Notes: generated by a model from the sequence alone, not told the origin. Counted from the first letter of the stretch, positions 1-10,910 are shown. The stretch is 64,000 nucleotides of DNA from Flavicella sediminum (GCF_006381105.1 NZ_VDET01000002.1:310001-374000), one strand, 5' to 3'. Numbers and translations: made by a program.

Positions 1-1
1 T

Positions 2-2803
2 TTCGGTTGGTATAGAAAAACCATTACAGTTCCTGAAAATTGGAAAGGAAAACAGATAGAAATTGCTTTTGACGGTGTATTTATGAATAGCACTGTTTGG
101 GCAAATGGAAAAGAATTAGGCACCAGACCTTACGGGTGGATTTCTTTTGCTTACGATATTAGCGAAGCTGTTTCAACCTCAAAAACGATAACCTTTGCAG
201 TTCGTGTAGATAATGACAAACAACCTTCAGCACGTTGGTATACGGGTAGTGGAATTTACGCACATACCTGGATCGACATCAAAAACAATACGCAAATCAA
301 CAGAAATGGTATTTTTATTAAAACGGAAGGCAATCAAGTTTTTGTAGAAACCGAAGTATCGAATACAAATGATGATTGTAAAAAAATAAATCTTGTCACT
401 TCTATAATTGATAAAAATGGAGTGGTAGTAGCCACTGCCGTAGACAAAATTAAACTAGAAAAGGAAGCCCTTGTAAAATCAGGTTTAGAAATTCAAAATC
501 CAAAACTTTGGTCAGTAGAAACACCGTATTTGTATACGTTAAAAACTGAATTGTTATCTGGTAAAAAGGTGGTAGATATTGTAGAAACCAAATTTGGTGT
601 TCGTGATATTGTTTGGAAAGCAGAAACAGGTATGTGGATTAACGGTAAAAACGTAAAACTACAAGGAGTTTGTAACCATCAAGATGCAGGAGCTTTAGGA
701 GCTGCAGTACCTTACAAAATTTTAAAGTTTAGAATTCAACAATTAAAAGACATGGGTGTGAATGCTATAAGAACAGCTCACAACCCACAAACACCTGAGT
801 TTTATGATATCTGTGATAAACTAGGAATGCTAGTGATGGATGAAATTTTTGATGGATGGATGAAAAAAGCCAAAAACGATTATGGAGCTCATCATTTTGA
901 TAAATGGTGGAAACAAGACTTAACCGATTGGATCAAAAGAGACAGAAATCACCCATCTATCGTGATTTACAGTGTTGGTAACGAAACTCGTGGTCCTATT
1001 GCTAAAGACTTAGTAGCGGAATGCAATCTTTTGGACCCTACTCGTCCTGTAACTTCCGGGCATTCAGGTTCAGACCAAATGAATGTTTTAGGTGTAAATG
1101 GTGGTAGTGAAAAGAAAGGGTTTTTAGAAAATTTAGAAAAGCATCAAAAAGGAAAAGTTTTTATTGGAACAGAAAACACACATACTTGGCAAGTAAGAGG
1201 TTATTACAGAACCAAAACTTGGTTTAGAGACGGCTTTCCTAACAAAAACCAAAGACCTTATTTTATTGCAGATTTAACAGAAAAGGAAGTTTTCACACAC
1301 GATTGGACCGAACAGAGCAAAAAAAAGAACAGAAAACAAATATTTAATTCAAGTTACGACAATGCAACTGTCCGTGTTTCTTCACGTTTAAACATCGAGC
1401 AACTAAGAGATGTTCCAGCCTATGCAGGTTCTTTCCGTTGGACGGGTCACGATTATATTGGCGAAGCAGGATATGTACATGGAGGTTGGCCTTTTAGAGC
1501 TTTTATGGGAGGGGCTATTGATTTAGCAAATTTTGAAAAAGACTTGTACTATTTATACCAAAGTCAGTGGACTAGCAAACCAATGGTGCATGTTTTACCG
1601 CATTGGACCCATCCAAAAGTAGCTTTAGGAACAGATATTCCAGTTTGGGTATATTCTAATTGCGATGAAGTAGAATTATTTTTTGATGAAACCTCTTTAG
1701 GGAAACAAAAACCAGGAACCGCTTGGGAAGAAATGCAATGTCAGTGGTTGGTAAAATGGAAACCCGGAACCTTAAAAGCTGTTGGCTATAAAAACGGAAA
1801 AGTGGCTTCAGAAGAAATTGTAAAAACAGCAAACCAACCTTCTAAAATTGCATTGTCTGTAGATGGAGCTTCTTTAGCTACTGTAGAAGACGATCTAGTT
1901 CAAGTACGAGTAACCACTACAGATGCTAACGGAACCTTTTATCCTTATGGAGAAAACAGAACCTTTTTTAATGTATTTGGAGCCGGTAGGATTAAAGCTT
2001 TAGATAACGGAAGCCCTGTAGATGTAGAACAACATGTAGGCCCCAATCATAGAAAAGCCTTTTATGGATTAACCCGTGCTTATATTACAAGCACCAATGC
2101 AACAGACAACATCAACTTATTAGCTAGCAGTATTTTAGGTGAAAAGAAATTAATCACTTCCAACCTAGTAAGTATAGATAGCAAAATCATCAATTTAAGA
2201 GGCACTAAAATCAATCCTAATATTGAAATCTATTATACAATAAATGGAGCAACCCCAACAAAAAAAGCTACTCTTTACAAAGGAAGTTTTGCTATTGAAC
2301 CAGAAACTACAGTAAAAGCTCTGCTCGTAGTTGATGGAAAGTCAACACAAATTCTAGAGGAAAAATTTGGAAAAAATGAAGGATTTACCTGGAATAAAAC
2401 CATAGCTAACGATGTAGAAATAGGAGAACAAGCTGAAGAAGCTACACTAAAAAAAGCTCATATTTCTTCAAAAGGAAAAAACTATAAAGGAAAAGGCTTT
2501 GTGAGTATGGCTAAAAAAGGAGCAACTATTTCTTGGTACCAAGAAAATGATGGCGGTGCAGGTTCTGCAGATTTATACATTCGTTACAGCTCAAAAACAG
2601 ACAACACTTCAGGAACAGCGATCAAAGTTATTGTCAATGGAAAGCCCGTACAAAACAAGCTCTTTTTACCAAACACAAAACACAAAGGAAATGATTGGAA
2701 CAAAGTAAAAACTTCCATTCAAATTGATAGGGGAGCAAATACTATACAACTCGAATCAGTCAATAATCATGAAATTTTAGTAGATGAAATCAGCATCCAA
2801 TAA
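2..2803 (+). CDS. Glycoside hydrolase family 2 (beta-galactosidase/beta-glucuronidase type), 5' end cut by window edge
   Basis: The reading frame is open from base 2, so the true start and signal peptide lie outside the window; the ATG at 83 is internal. A sugar-binding jelly-roll domain comes first, then an Ig-like domain, then the TIM barrel. The acid/base Glu of the GNET motif is the codon at 983 and the probable nucleophile Glu of GTEN is at 1172. The C-terminal part has a chitobiase-like beta-sandwich (EIYYTINGATPT) and a CBM6/35-like jelly-roll module. It is a close paralogue of the GH2 at 30691-33744, with the same domain order. The family removes terminal beta-linked galactose or glucuronate; which one cannot be read from sequence. 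It precedes the first SusC by 229 bp on the same strand. The family call is firm, the substrate open. Confidence 0.93.
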   Translation, partial: FGWYRKTITVPENWKGKQIEIAFDGVFMNSTVWANGKELGTRPYGWISFAYDISEAVSTSKTITFAVRVDNDKQPSARWYTGSGIYAHTWIDIKNNTQINRNGIFIKTEGNQVFVETEVSNTNDDCKKINLVTSIIDKNGVVVATAVDKIKLEKEALVKSGLEIQNPKLWSVETPYLYTLKTELLSGKKVVDIVETKFGVRDIVWKAETGMWINGKNVKLQGVCNHQDAGALGAAVPYKILKFRIQQLKDMGVNAIRTAHNPQTPEFYDICDKLGMLVMDEIFDGWMKKAKNDYGAHHFDKWWKQDLTDWIKRDRNHPSIVIYSVGNETRGPIAKDLVAECNLLDPTRPVTSGHSGSDQMNVLGVNGGSEKKGFLENLEKHQKGKVFIGTENTHTWQVRGYYRTKTWFRDGFPNKNQRPYFIADLTEKEVFTHDWTEQSKKKNRKQIFNSSYDNATVRVSSRLNIEQLRDVPAYAGSFRWTGHDYIGEAGYVHGGWPFRAFMGGAIDLANFEKDLYYLYQSQWTSKPMVHVLPHWTHPKVALGTDIPVWVYSNCDEVELFFDETSLGKQKPGTAWEEMQCQWLVKWKPGTLKAVGYKNGKVASEEIVKTANQPSKIALSVDGASLATVEDDLVQVRVTTTDANGTFYPYGENRTFFNVFGAGRIKALDNGSPVDVEQHVGPNHRKAFYGLTRAYITSTNATDNINLLASSILGEKKLITSNLVSIDSKIINLRGTKINPNIEIYYTINGATPTKKATLYKGSFAIEPETTVKALLVVDGKSTQILEEKFGKNEGFTWNKTIANDVEIGEQAEEATLKKAHISSKGKNYKGKGFVSMAKKGATISWYQENDGGAGSADLYIRYSSKTDNTSGTAIKVIVNGKPVQNKLFLPNTKHKGNDWNKVKTSIQIDRGANTIQLESVNNHEILVDEISIQ

Positions 2804-2958
2804 GACTTTCAATTTAATCTAAAACTTTTCTCAAAAGACTTACTACTTGCATACTGTATATTCGGGAGCCCAGTGTTTTTAAGGTTTTCTGAAAAATTAT
2901 GAAAACTTTAGCAACATTTTAACCCCTTAATTGAGAAAACCAAAACCCCAAAAGCTAC

Positions 2959-2966
2959 TAGATTTG
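2959..2966 (+). promoter_or_regulatory. Candidate Bacteroidota -7 box before the first susC
   Basis: TAGATTTG matches the Bacteroidota -7 consensus TAnnTTTG and lies about 67 bp before the SusC start. The nearest TTG for a -33 element is at 2931-2933, leaving a 25-bp spacer, somewhat longer than usual. This is a weak call that depends on the -7 match. Confidence 0.3.
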
Positions 2967-3032
2967 TAGGTATGAATCTTAAAAATATTTTTTAGGATTG
3001 AATAAACAATAAAACCATAAACTAACTAAATT

Positions 3033-6000
3033 ATGAAATTAAAGATAATTACACTTTTTCTGTGCTGTTTTAGTCTTGTTTCGGCATGGTCACAAGAAAC
3101 CATTGTTTCGGGTACAGTGACAGATGAATCAGCAATACCTCTTATGGGTGTTAACATTATGATTAAGGGCACCGCCAAAGGTGTTATTACAGATTTTGAT
3201 GGAAATTTCACAATTAAAGCTGAACAGGGTCAAATTTTAAATTTTTCCTATATCGGTTTTGTAACACAAGAAATTGCTATTAAAACTCAAAAAACAATCA
3301 AGCTTGTTTTAAAAGAAGACGCTTCGGAACTTGATGAAATTGTAATCGTGGGTTACGGTAGCCAAAAGAAAGAAAGTGTTCTTGGTGCTATTAGCCAAGT
3401 AAAGGGTGAAAAATTACTAGAATCGGGATCTGCTAATATTACGAATGCCTTAAGTGGTCTTTCTGCAGGACTTAACATTGTACAAAGTACAGGGCAACCT
3501 GGAGCAGATGACGGAGATATTTATATTCGTGGTAATGCCAATCCATTAATTTTAGTAGATGGAGTGGAAGTTGTTGGAGGATTTGCTAATATTGACCCTA
3601 GAGATGTAGAAACTGTTAGTACCTTGAAAGATGGTGCTGCAACAGCTGTATACGGAATTAGAGGTGCCAATGGTGTGATCATTATCACAACCAAACGTGG
3701 TAAAATAGGAAAACCTGTAGTAAGTGTTACGAGTGAGGTTTCTATGAAATTATATCCTGACACTTACGATTCCTTAGATGCTTACACAGCAGAAAGCACT
3801 CGTAATGTTGGTGTTTATAATGATGCAGCCTTTAATACGGGATATTCTTCGCCAACAGATTTAGCGCATTGGAAAAATGGAGATTTACCTTATATCTATC
3901 CGAATACGGATTGGGTAGACTATACGACAAAAGATTTTGTGACAAGTTTTAACCAATCTATTTCTGTTAGAGGTGGAAATGAATTTGTAAAATATTATGC
4001 TTCTGCTGGATATTTACAAGAAGGAGATATTACAAATTCAGAACAGTTTTTCAACTTTGACCCAGAATATAAATTTCAAAGATATTCGTTTCGTGGAAAT
4101 TTAGATTTTAAGCTTACGAAAACAACAAAATTAAAAACAAGTATTAGCAACCGTGTTGAAGATCGTAACCAAGCTGGTGGAAGTGGAAACTTTTTAGGTT
4201 TGTATACCATTGCTCCAGGTGGAGGTGTACCTTATTACCCTGCTGAAGTTATGGAACAATATCCTGACCCTCTTTATCCAGGATTGGCAGAAAACAGATT
4301 TCCAATTAGTGTAAGTGTAGGTAACAACTTAAGTGGATCTAAAAATGTTTTAAAAACTATTTTCTCTATAGATTTTCAATTAGAACAAGAATTAGATTTC
4401 ATTACACAAGGTTTAACTTTTATTGGTAAATACAATTACGTTAGTAATTACCAAACTGAAAGTGAAATAAAATTTGATTCTTCTTTAGAGACAAGATTGG
4501 ATAGATACGATTTAAAACGTGATGGTACTTGGGACTCTTTTGAAGGAGCGGATTACGAACGTCCTTTCGATTTTAATTTAGGAAGTGAAAGTCTTAAAAA
4601 CACCCAAGAAATCACCTATTTAAAAGCACAACTTAACTACAAGCGTTCTTTTGGAAAACACAACGTTACAGGATTAGCAGCTGTTAGTCGTAACAATAGA
4701 ATTCTCAATACAGCTTTCCCTTATTATGAAGAAGTTTGGGTAGGTAGAGCAACTTACAATTACGATGCACATTACTTTGCAGAAATAAATGGTTCCTACA
4801 ATGGTGATGAAACTTTTGCCAGAGGACAACGTTTTAAATTTTTCCCATCTTACTCTGTAGGTATCAACTTAGCAAAAGAAAAATTTGTAAAAGAGCACAT
4901 TCCTGCCATCAACAATTTTAAAATTAGATATTCTAATGGTAAAACTGGAACAAAAAGTGGATTAGGAACGAATCGATGGCAATATTTAAGTTTCTATGAC
5001 AATATTAGCGGAACTGCTAATATAAGGCCAACATGGAGATATAATTTTGGAGAAGGTGACACCAGTCGTTTGTCAGTAATTAGAGAAACACAACTTGGAA
5101 ATGAAGAATTAACTTGGTCAACAGTTACTAAAGAAAACCTTGGTGTTGAATTTGGACTTTTCAATAGTAAAATTACAGGAGAAGTTGAGTTTTTCAAAGA
5201 TTACAGAGAAGGAATAATTGCTAGACCTTCTGCTACCATCCCTGGATATGCTGGTTTTGTTACAGGACTTCCTTTCGGTAATTTAAATACCACGGAAAGC
5301 CATGGTTACGAAATTACATTAGGTTATAAAAACAGAACTGATGGTGGCTTTAAATATTCTGCCACTGCTATTTATGGATTTTATGAAAATAGAATTCTTA
5401 AAAGTGCAGCAGATGGAGCCGGAACCCCAGAATACACGAAGGTTGCTGGAAAACCAGCGGGAGCTTCTGCCTTATTACAAACAGATGGATATTTCCAAAA
5501 CATTGACGAGCTTGTAAACTACCCTAATTATGCTGGTGCTCCTGGATTGGGAGATTACAGATATATTGATTACAATGCCAATGGAACTGTTGTAGGTACC
5601 AATTTAGAAGATCAAATTCGATTTGATTTACCAAATGCACCACAACATACTTATAGCTTACAACTAAGTGGATCTTACAAAAGTTGGTCGGTAAGCGCTT
5701 TAATTAATGGTATTGAAGGTCATAAAGGACTTGTAAATAGCAGTTTAGCCTATGCGCTTCCAGGCGGTGTTTCTGCAGGACGTTATGAGCAATTAGATTA
5801 CTGGACACCTACAAATACAGATGCTAAATATCCAGCTTTACACGTTGGCGAAGACAATCCAAATTTAGCCGCTGCAACCACCGCTAGAATTATTAGTCTG
5901 GATTATATCAAGTTACGAAGTTTAAATGTGGGTTATAACTTTAATATGGAAGACAATAAAAGCATCAAAAAGTTAAAAATTTATTTAAGCGGAACCAATC

Positions 6001-6104
6001 TACTTACTTTTTCTGATATGAAATATGCTGATCCAGAAGGAAACTCTCCTGGTTCTTACCCAATATTGAAAAGAATTAATCTAGGTTTAAATATGAGCTT
6101 TTAA
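3033..6104 (+). CDS. SusC-like TonB-dependent outer-membrane receptor
   Basis: A 1023-aa full-length SusC/RagA-family importer. A signal peptide (about residues 1-20, ending AWSQ) is followed by a CarboxypepD_reg-like N-terminal extension (about 22-100), a TonB-box-like stretch DEIVIVGYG, a plug domain with the YIRG and ILVDG motifs, and a long C-terminal beta-barrel ending in an aromatic residue (NLGLNMSF). The family imports oligosaccharides across the outer membrane using TonB energy, with a SusD lipoprotein as lid. The SusD gene starts 11 bp downstream, so the two are a pair. In this locus the cargo is probably lyase-released sulfated rhamnose oligosaccharides (inference). Confidence 0.97.
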   Translation: MKLKIITLFLCCFSLVSAWSQETIVSGTVTDESAIPLMGVNIMIKGTAKGVITDFDGNFTIKAEQGQILNFSYIGFVTQEIAIKTQKTIKLVLKEDASELDEIVIVGYGSQKKESVLGAISQVKGEKLLESGSANITNALSGLSAGLNIVQSTGQPGADDGDIYIRGNANPLILVDGVEVVGGFANIDPRDVETVSTLKDGAATAVYGIRGANGVIIITTKRGKIGKPVVSVTSEVSMKLYPDTYDSLDAYTAESTRNVGVYNDAAFNTGYSSPTDLAHWKNGDLPYIYPNTDWVDYTTKDFVTSFNQSISVRGGNEFVKYYASAGYLQEGDITNSEQFFNFDPEYKFQRYSFRGNLDFKLTKTTKLKTSISNRVEDRNQAGGSGNFLGLYTIAPGGGVPYYPAEVMEQYPDPLYPGLAENRFPISVSVGNNLSGSKNVLKTIFSIDFQLEQELDFITQGLTFIGKYNYVSNYQTESEIKFDSSLETRLDRYDLKRDGTWDSFEGADYERPFDFNLGSESLKNTQEITYLKAQLNYKRSFGKHNVTGLAAVSRNNRILNTAFPYYEEVWVGRATYNYDAHYFAEINGSYNGDETFARGQRFKFFPSYSVGINLAKEKFVKEHIPAINNFKIRYSNGKTGTKSGLGTNRWQYLSFYDNISGTANIRPTWRYNFGEGDTSRLSVIRETQLGNEELTWSTVTKENLGVEFGLFNSKITGEVEFFKDYREGIIARPSATIPGYAGFVTGLPFGNLNTTESHGYEITLGYKNRTDGGFKYSATAIYGFYENRILKSAADGAGTPEYTKVAGKPAGASALLQTDGYFQNIDELVNYPNYAGAPGLGDYRYIDYNANGTVVGTNLEDQIRFDLPNAPQHTYSLQLSGSYKSWSVSALINGIEGHKGLVNSSLAYALPGGVSAGRYEQLDYWTPTNTDAKYPALHVGEDNPNLAAATTARIISLDYIKLRSLNVGYNFNMEDNKSIKKLKIYLSGTNLLTFSDMKYADPEGNSPGSYPILKRINLGLNMSF

Positions 6105-6115
6105 AATTAAAAATT

Positions 6116-8035
6116 ATGAAAACAACTTTATATACATACATTTTAATCTTAGCTAGCATTTTTAGTAGCTGTGAAGATTATTTAGACAAAGTACAAGATT
6201 TTGACGGATTAGACCAAAATGATGTTTTTAGTGACATTCGTTTGGCTAGAAAATATTTAGATGGGGCCTATACCTATCTAATTTCAGAAGTAAGTGCAAA
6301 AGGAAGTTCACCAGACATATTACCAGGTATGACTATGTCTGGAGAAGGCTATCCAGGAAGAATGGGAAATAGTGTGCCAGAAAGATATATGGCTTACGCA
6401 AATTCAGATTATTTAAGTTTGATAAACCTAGCTCCAAATCCTGCAACTGCAGTAACTCCTAATTTTACGTCAAGATATTTTGAATCTTGGAAGGGTATTA
6501 GTACAGTAAATAGCTTTTTAGCAAACAGCAATAAAATAAACAATTCAACTCCTGAAGAAGTAGCTAACTTAGAAGGAGAAGCTTATTTCTTAAGAGCTTA
6601 TTTCCATCATTTAATTACCAAGCGTCATGGAGGTCTTATTTACTTAAAACAAAACTTAAGTTTGAATGAGCCTTTGGAAAAGGAAAGAGAATCGTATGCT
6701 AGTAATTTAGTAGACATGTTAAACGATTTGGATACAGCTATTGACTTGCTTCCTATCAATTGGTCTTCAGAAAACGCCGGAAGACCTACAAGAGGAGCTG
6801 CCATGGCATTAAAGTCTAGAATTACTTTATTTGCTGCAAGTCCTTTAGTAAACACAACAGACGACCAACAAGCTTGGTTAGATGCGGCAGCAGCTGCTTC
6901 AAACCTTATCAACTATGCCAACGCAAATGGTTTGTATTCACTTGTAAATGCTCCGAATGCTAACAGCATGGATGTTGACCATGACGGTGCAGATCTTTTT
7001 GTTCCCGAACCTGCTCAATTAGAGCCTTACAGAAGTATGTTTGTAGGTCCTGGAAAATCAAAGGTAGTTCCACAAGAAGTTATCTTTATGGAGGTAAATG
7101 ATTTTACAGCCGGTGGTGGTGGTACTTTAGCGCCTCTTCCAAGAACCTATTTAACGGTTGGATTTGATATTGCAAAAGGAAATAACAATCCGATGAATAT
7201 TGGAGCCTTAGCTAATTTTGTAGAAAAATTTGAGACAAAAAATGGATTGCCAATTGAAGACGACCCTACCTACAACCCACAAGAACCATTTATCAATAGA
7301 GATCCTAGATTTTACAACGCTATTTTATATCATGGTACACCTTGGACAGTAACTACGGCAAATGCAACGAATAAATCAGGAGCTGCAGATTTAGCCATCG
7401 TAAATGAAAATAATAAATTCGGATTGGATTTACACAGTCCGACCACACCAAACAACCGTTTATGGCAAGTAAAAAACCGTACAGGTTTGCGTATTAAAAA
7501 GTGGATCCCTAATGGATTTTTCTTAACACAGGGATGGAAAGGTCAGTTAGACTATTATGCGAATAATATTATGTTTAGAATGGCAGAAGCTTACTTAAAC
7601 TATGCAGAAGCAGCAAACGAAGCCTATGGACCAAACGGTGCTGTTCCTGGACAAAGCTTAACGGCGCTTGATGCAGTAAATATGATTAGAAATAGAGTGG
7701 GAATGCCAAATGTAAATGCAGCTTACTCAGGGTCTAAAGATTTACTTAGAGAACGAATTAGAAATGAACGTGCTATTGAATTTTGTTTTGAAGGATTTAG
7801 ATATGACGACATTAGAAGATGGAAAACAGCTCATTTAGAAGAGAACCTAAAAGTTGAGTTTTTAGAAATGCGTTGGCAAGGTAGCGTGTCTGCACTTTAT
7901 CCTACAGGATTTAGTTATGAAAATGTAGAACAAAGTGACTTGAAAAAAACGTTTAGCGAAAAAAATTATTGGTGGCCAATTCCTTCAGGTGAAATTGAAG
8001 CAGTTCCATCATTTAGACAAACAGATGGTTGGTAA
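6116..8035 (+). CDS. SusD/RagB-family glycan-binding lipoprotein
   Basis: A 639-aa SusD-like protein with a lipobox (IFSSC, Cys near residue 19), hence anchored to the outer membrane. The family's alpha-helical TPR-like core is visible, including EGEAYFLRAYFHH early and the C-terminal block ERAIEFCFEGFRYDDIRRWK, ending at DGW. It acts as substrate-capturing lid on the SusC encoded 11 bp upstream. The next SusC start codon at 8089 is about 50 bp after its stop, so all four Sus genes are probably one transcript. Which oligosaccharide it binds cannot be read from sequence. Confidence 0.96.
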   Translation: MKTTLYTYILILASIFSSCEDYLDKVQDFDGLDQNDVFSDIRLARKYLDGAYTYLISEVSAKGSSPDILPGMTMSGEGYPGRMGNSVPERYMAYANSDYLSLINLAPNPATAVTPNFTSRYFESWKGISTVNSFLANSNKINNSTPEEVANLEGEAYFLRAYFHHLITKRHGGLIYLKQNLSLNEPLEKERESYASNLVDMLNDLDTAIDLLPINWSSENAGRPTRGAAMALKSRITLFAASPLVNTTDDQQAWLDAAAAASNLINYANANGLYSLVNAPNANSMDVDHDGADLFVPEPAQLEPYRSMFVGPGKSKVVPQEVIFMEVNDFTAGGGGTLAPLPRTYLTVGFDIAKGNNNPMNIGALANFVEKFETKNGLPIEDDPTYNPQEPFINRDPRFYNAILYHGTPWTVTTANATNKSGAADLAIVNENNKFGLDLHSPTTPNNRLWQVKNRTGLRIKKWIPNGFFLTQGWKGQLDYYANNIMFRMAEAYLNYAEAANEAYGPNGAVPGQSLTALDAVNMIRNRVGMPNVNAAYSGSKDLLRERIRNERAIEFCFEGFRYDDIRRWKTAHLEENLKVEFLEMRWQGSVSALYPTGFSYENVEQSDLKKTFSEKNYWWPIPSGEIEAVPSFRQTDGW

Positions 8036-8088
8036 AATGTATTGCCATACTCGAAATACCATTAACTAAAAACTTTAAACAAACACAA

Positions 8089-10884
8089 ATGAAAATAACC
8101 ATAAAAAAATTAAAATTTTTTATTTTCTGCGTACTTAATGTTTTCGCTATAAATATAGGTGTAGCACAAATTACTACATCTAATAATTTAGCACTACAAG
8201 ATACCATACAAATAAAAAACAGTGATGAATTTCTTAAAACACCTTTTGGCGTTTTTAATTTAAGTCAAACAACCGGAGCTATCTTTAGAATTTCTGGAGA
8301 TGAATTAAGACAGGCTCCAGGAGATAATTTAATGAATGCCCTAAAAGGGAGAGTACCTGGATTAAGAATTGTTAGAACAAGTAACACGCCTGGTGGAGGT
8401 GGTTATTCCTATAACTTAAATGGAGGAACACCTTCTTTTTTAATTGATGGTCAGCCAAGAGGATTGCAAGTAGATTTAAGAGAAGTTGAAGAAGTGATTG
8501 TTCTTAGTGATGCTTCCTTTAATTCTTTATTAGGAAACTTAGGAGACAACGGACTTATTTATGTAATTACCAAAGGAGGTCGCGTAGCAAAACCAACAGT
8601 TGAGGTTACCTATCAACAAGCGGTAAATACAGCACCTCGCCTACCTAATTTATTATCCGCTTCAGAATATGCAAATGTTGTAAACCAAGCAGCTAGTAAT
8701 GACGGACTTCCAGCTATTTATAGCCCAGAAGCTATTGCAGCTTATAAAAATGGATCAGACCCAATTAACTTCCCGAATGTTAATACTCAGGAAACTTATT
8801 TAAACGATTTTTCAATTTCTAATTTTGCCTCACTTAATATTTATGGAGGAACAGAAAAAGTTTCATATAGTGCGTTCCTTGGTTATTCAGATTGGCAAGG
8901 TTTAGAAAAAGTTGGGACAAATATAGATGGTAGAGATATTACTTTTAGAACGAAAATTGACACAAAACTTAATGATATTATAAGTGCACACGCAAGTGTT
9001 TATGGTCGTTTTGGCGAAAGTGAAAGACCAGTTATTGGTCCTGATGATACTTTTAGATGGATTACCAATACGCCTGCCAATGCATTTCCATTAAAAGTTG
9101 GTGATTCTGCTTATATTGTTAACAATCAATTTAACACGAATTTATTATCAGAATTAGAAGGTGGAGGTTCAAGAACAGATTATTCAGCCAATATGATTTT
9201 TGATATCGGTTTAGATTTTGATTTAGGGAAATATGTACCTGGACTTACTTATGATACTTATTTTATGATGAGAACTTTTAATTCACATTCTCTTCAAACA
9301 AATAACCAACCAGGTTTGTATACCTTAGAAAACTTACAAGATATTTCAGGATTGGATTCTTTAGCCTTAAAGGTTAACAAAAACGAATCTTTAGATCTTT
9401 CTGTAGGAAGAACAACATCAAACATTCAAAGAAACTTTGCTTACGGTGGTAATCTTAGTTATGTAAAAAACATGAAGGAAGGCGTTTTAAATTTAAATTT
9501 CAACCATCTTTTGTACTACGAACCAAACACAAATGCAGGTCAACCTGACAAACGTAACTTAACTTTTAACTTAAACTCATCTTTTGCATTGCATAACAAA
9601 TATATTTTATTTGCCAATGTAAACGCTAGTAGTAGTTCTAAGTTTATTGACGATAACAGAACACGATTTTTCCCTACTGTTGGTGCCGCTTGGATTGCTT
9701 CAAAAGAAGACTTTTTAAACGATAACGAAACAATCGATTACCTTAAGTTTAGAGCTTCTTATGGTCAAATTGGAACAGAGTACACAGCGTCTACTTTTTA
9801 TTATTTAGACACTTGGTCTGGAGGTAGAACCAACGGAACCATGTATTATGGTGGTACAGGAAACACAACTCAAAATAATTTAGGTTATCGAGTATCCACA
9901 ACGGGTAATACGGCAATTGATTGGGTTGTTTACAATCAATTATTTGCAGGAGTAGAAGTAGGATTTTTAGAGAAATTTAAATTAGACTTCAACTACTTTA
10001 ATATTGAAATCACAGATCAATTGACAAAAGCGAGTCAGTTGTATGCAACTGCCTTAGGAAGTGACGTTTATTTACCTCAATTGAATTTTATCAATAGAAG
10101 AAATAAAGGTTTCAATGCAAATTTCACATTTAATGATCGTCATGATGATTTTGAATATTATGTAAGCGCAAATGCTGGTTACAATAAAATAGTTGGCGAA
10201 AAAATTGCTGAAGTACCTTATCCTGATCAATATAGATTGCAACAAGGTGAAGATGAAAACAATATTATTGGGTATGTAAGTGATGGTTTATTTACTGCTG
10301 AAAATATTGGAAGTGCTTTGCCACAATTTGGGACTGTTCAGATTGGAGATATAAAATACCTTGATCAAAATGGAGATAATGTAATTGATGTTAGAGATCA
10401 GCGTGCTATTGGAAACAACACTCCAAGATTGAATTACGGGATTACAGTTGGATTCAAATACAAAGGAATCAATTTTGACATGGTAGGAATGGGTGTAACA
10501 GATTACGACATCAACCTTAATTCTAATGCCTACTACAAACATAGTGGTTTAGGAAACTATTATGGAAGCGTAAACAGCAACTTACCTAACGGAAATGCAA
10601 ACCCAAGATTGAGTACTTTAACAAGTATTAATAATTATAAAAATTCAGATTATTGGTTAGTAGACGGTAGTTATTTTAAAATAGCAAACGTTGAATTAGG
10701 ATTTACCTTACCACAATCAGTAGTTGCTAACGGACCATTTAACGATGTGAAATTATTTTTAAGAGGTAGTAATTTGGCTGTCTTTAGTAAAATAAAAGAT
10801 TTAGATCCTGAAGATTTAACAGCAGGTTTTTCTGAATATCCTATGATGAGAACTTTCGCTTTAGGTGCTTCTATAAATTTTTAA
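8089..10884 (+). CDS. SusC-like TonB-dependent receptor lacking the N-terminal extension
   Basis: I place the start at 8089, where a typical signal peptide begins (MKITIKKLKFFIF ... GVAQ); an in-frame ATG at 8029 overlaps the preceding SusD stop and would bury the signal. That gives 931 aa. After the signal there is no CarboxypepD_reg domain and no canonical VVxGYG box; the sequence reaches plug-like features (FLIDGQPRG, GLIYVITKGG) within about 170 residues. The beta-barrel is normal and ends in GASINF. A SusD-like gene follows 26 bp downstream. Function is presumably outer-membrane import, as in the first SusC, but the altered N-terminus suggests a different mode of TonB coupling. The family call is firm. 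Confidence 0.93.
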   Translation: MKITIKKLKFFIFCVLNVFAINIGVAQITTSNNLALQDTIQIKNSDEFLKTPFGVFNLSQTTGAIFRISGDELRQAPGDNLMNALKGRVPGLRIVRTSNTPGGGGYSYNLNGGTPSFLIDGQPRGLQVDLREVEEVIVLSDASFNSLLGNLGDNGLIYVITKGGRVAKPTVEVTYQQAVNTAPRLPNLLSASEYANVVNQAASNDGLPAIYSPEAIAAYKNGSDPINFPNVNTQETYLNDFSISNFASLNIYGGTEKVSYSAFLGYSDWQGLEKVGTNIDGRDITFRTKIDTKLNDIISAHASVYGRFGESERPVIGPDDTFRWITNTPANAFPLKVGDSAYIVNNQFNTNLLSELEGGGSRTDYSANMIFDIGLDFDLGKYVPGLTYDTYFMMRTFNSHSLQTNNQPGLYTLENLQDISGLDSLALKVNKNESLDLSVGRTTSNIQRNFAYGGNLSYVKNMKEGVLNLNFNHLLYYEPNTNAGQPDKRNLTFNLNSSFALHNKYILFANVNASSSSKFIDDNRTRFFPTVGAAWIASKEDFLNDNETIDYLKFRASYGQIGTEYTASTFYYLDTWSGGRTNGTMYYGGTGNTTQNNLGYRVSTTGNTAIDWVVYNQLFAGVEVGFLEKFKLDFNYFNIEITDQLTKASQLYATALGSDVYLPQLNFINRRNKGFNANFTFNDRHDDFEYYVSANAGYNKIVGEKIAEVPYPDQYRLQQGEDENNIIGYVSDGLFTAENIGSALPQFGTVQIGDIKYLDQNGDNVIDVRDQRAIGNNTPRLNYGITVGFKYKGINFDMVGMGVTDYDINLNSNAYYKHSGLGNYYGSVNSNLPNGNANPRLSTLTSINNYKNSDYWLVDGSYFKIANVELGFTLPQSVVANGPFNDVKLFLRGSNLAVFSKIKDLDPEDLTAGFSEYPMMRTFALGASINF

Positions 10885-10910
10885 TAAGTTAAAAGCTAAA
10901 ACATAAAAAA

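Noticed and set aside
2850-2880. ACTGTATATT near the first SusC as a further motif copy
   Set aside because: The left block is missing and the orientation relative to the gene would be reversed.
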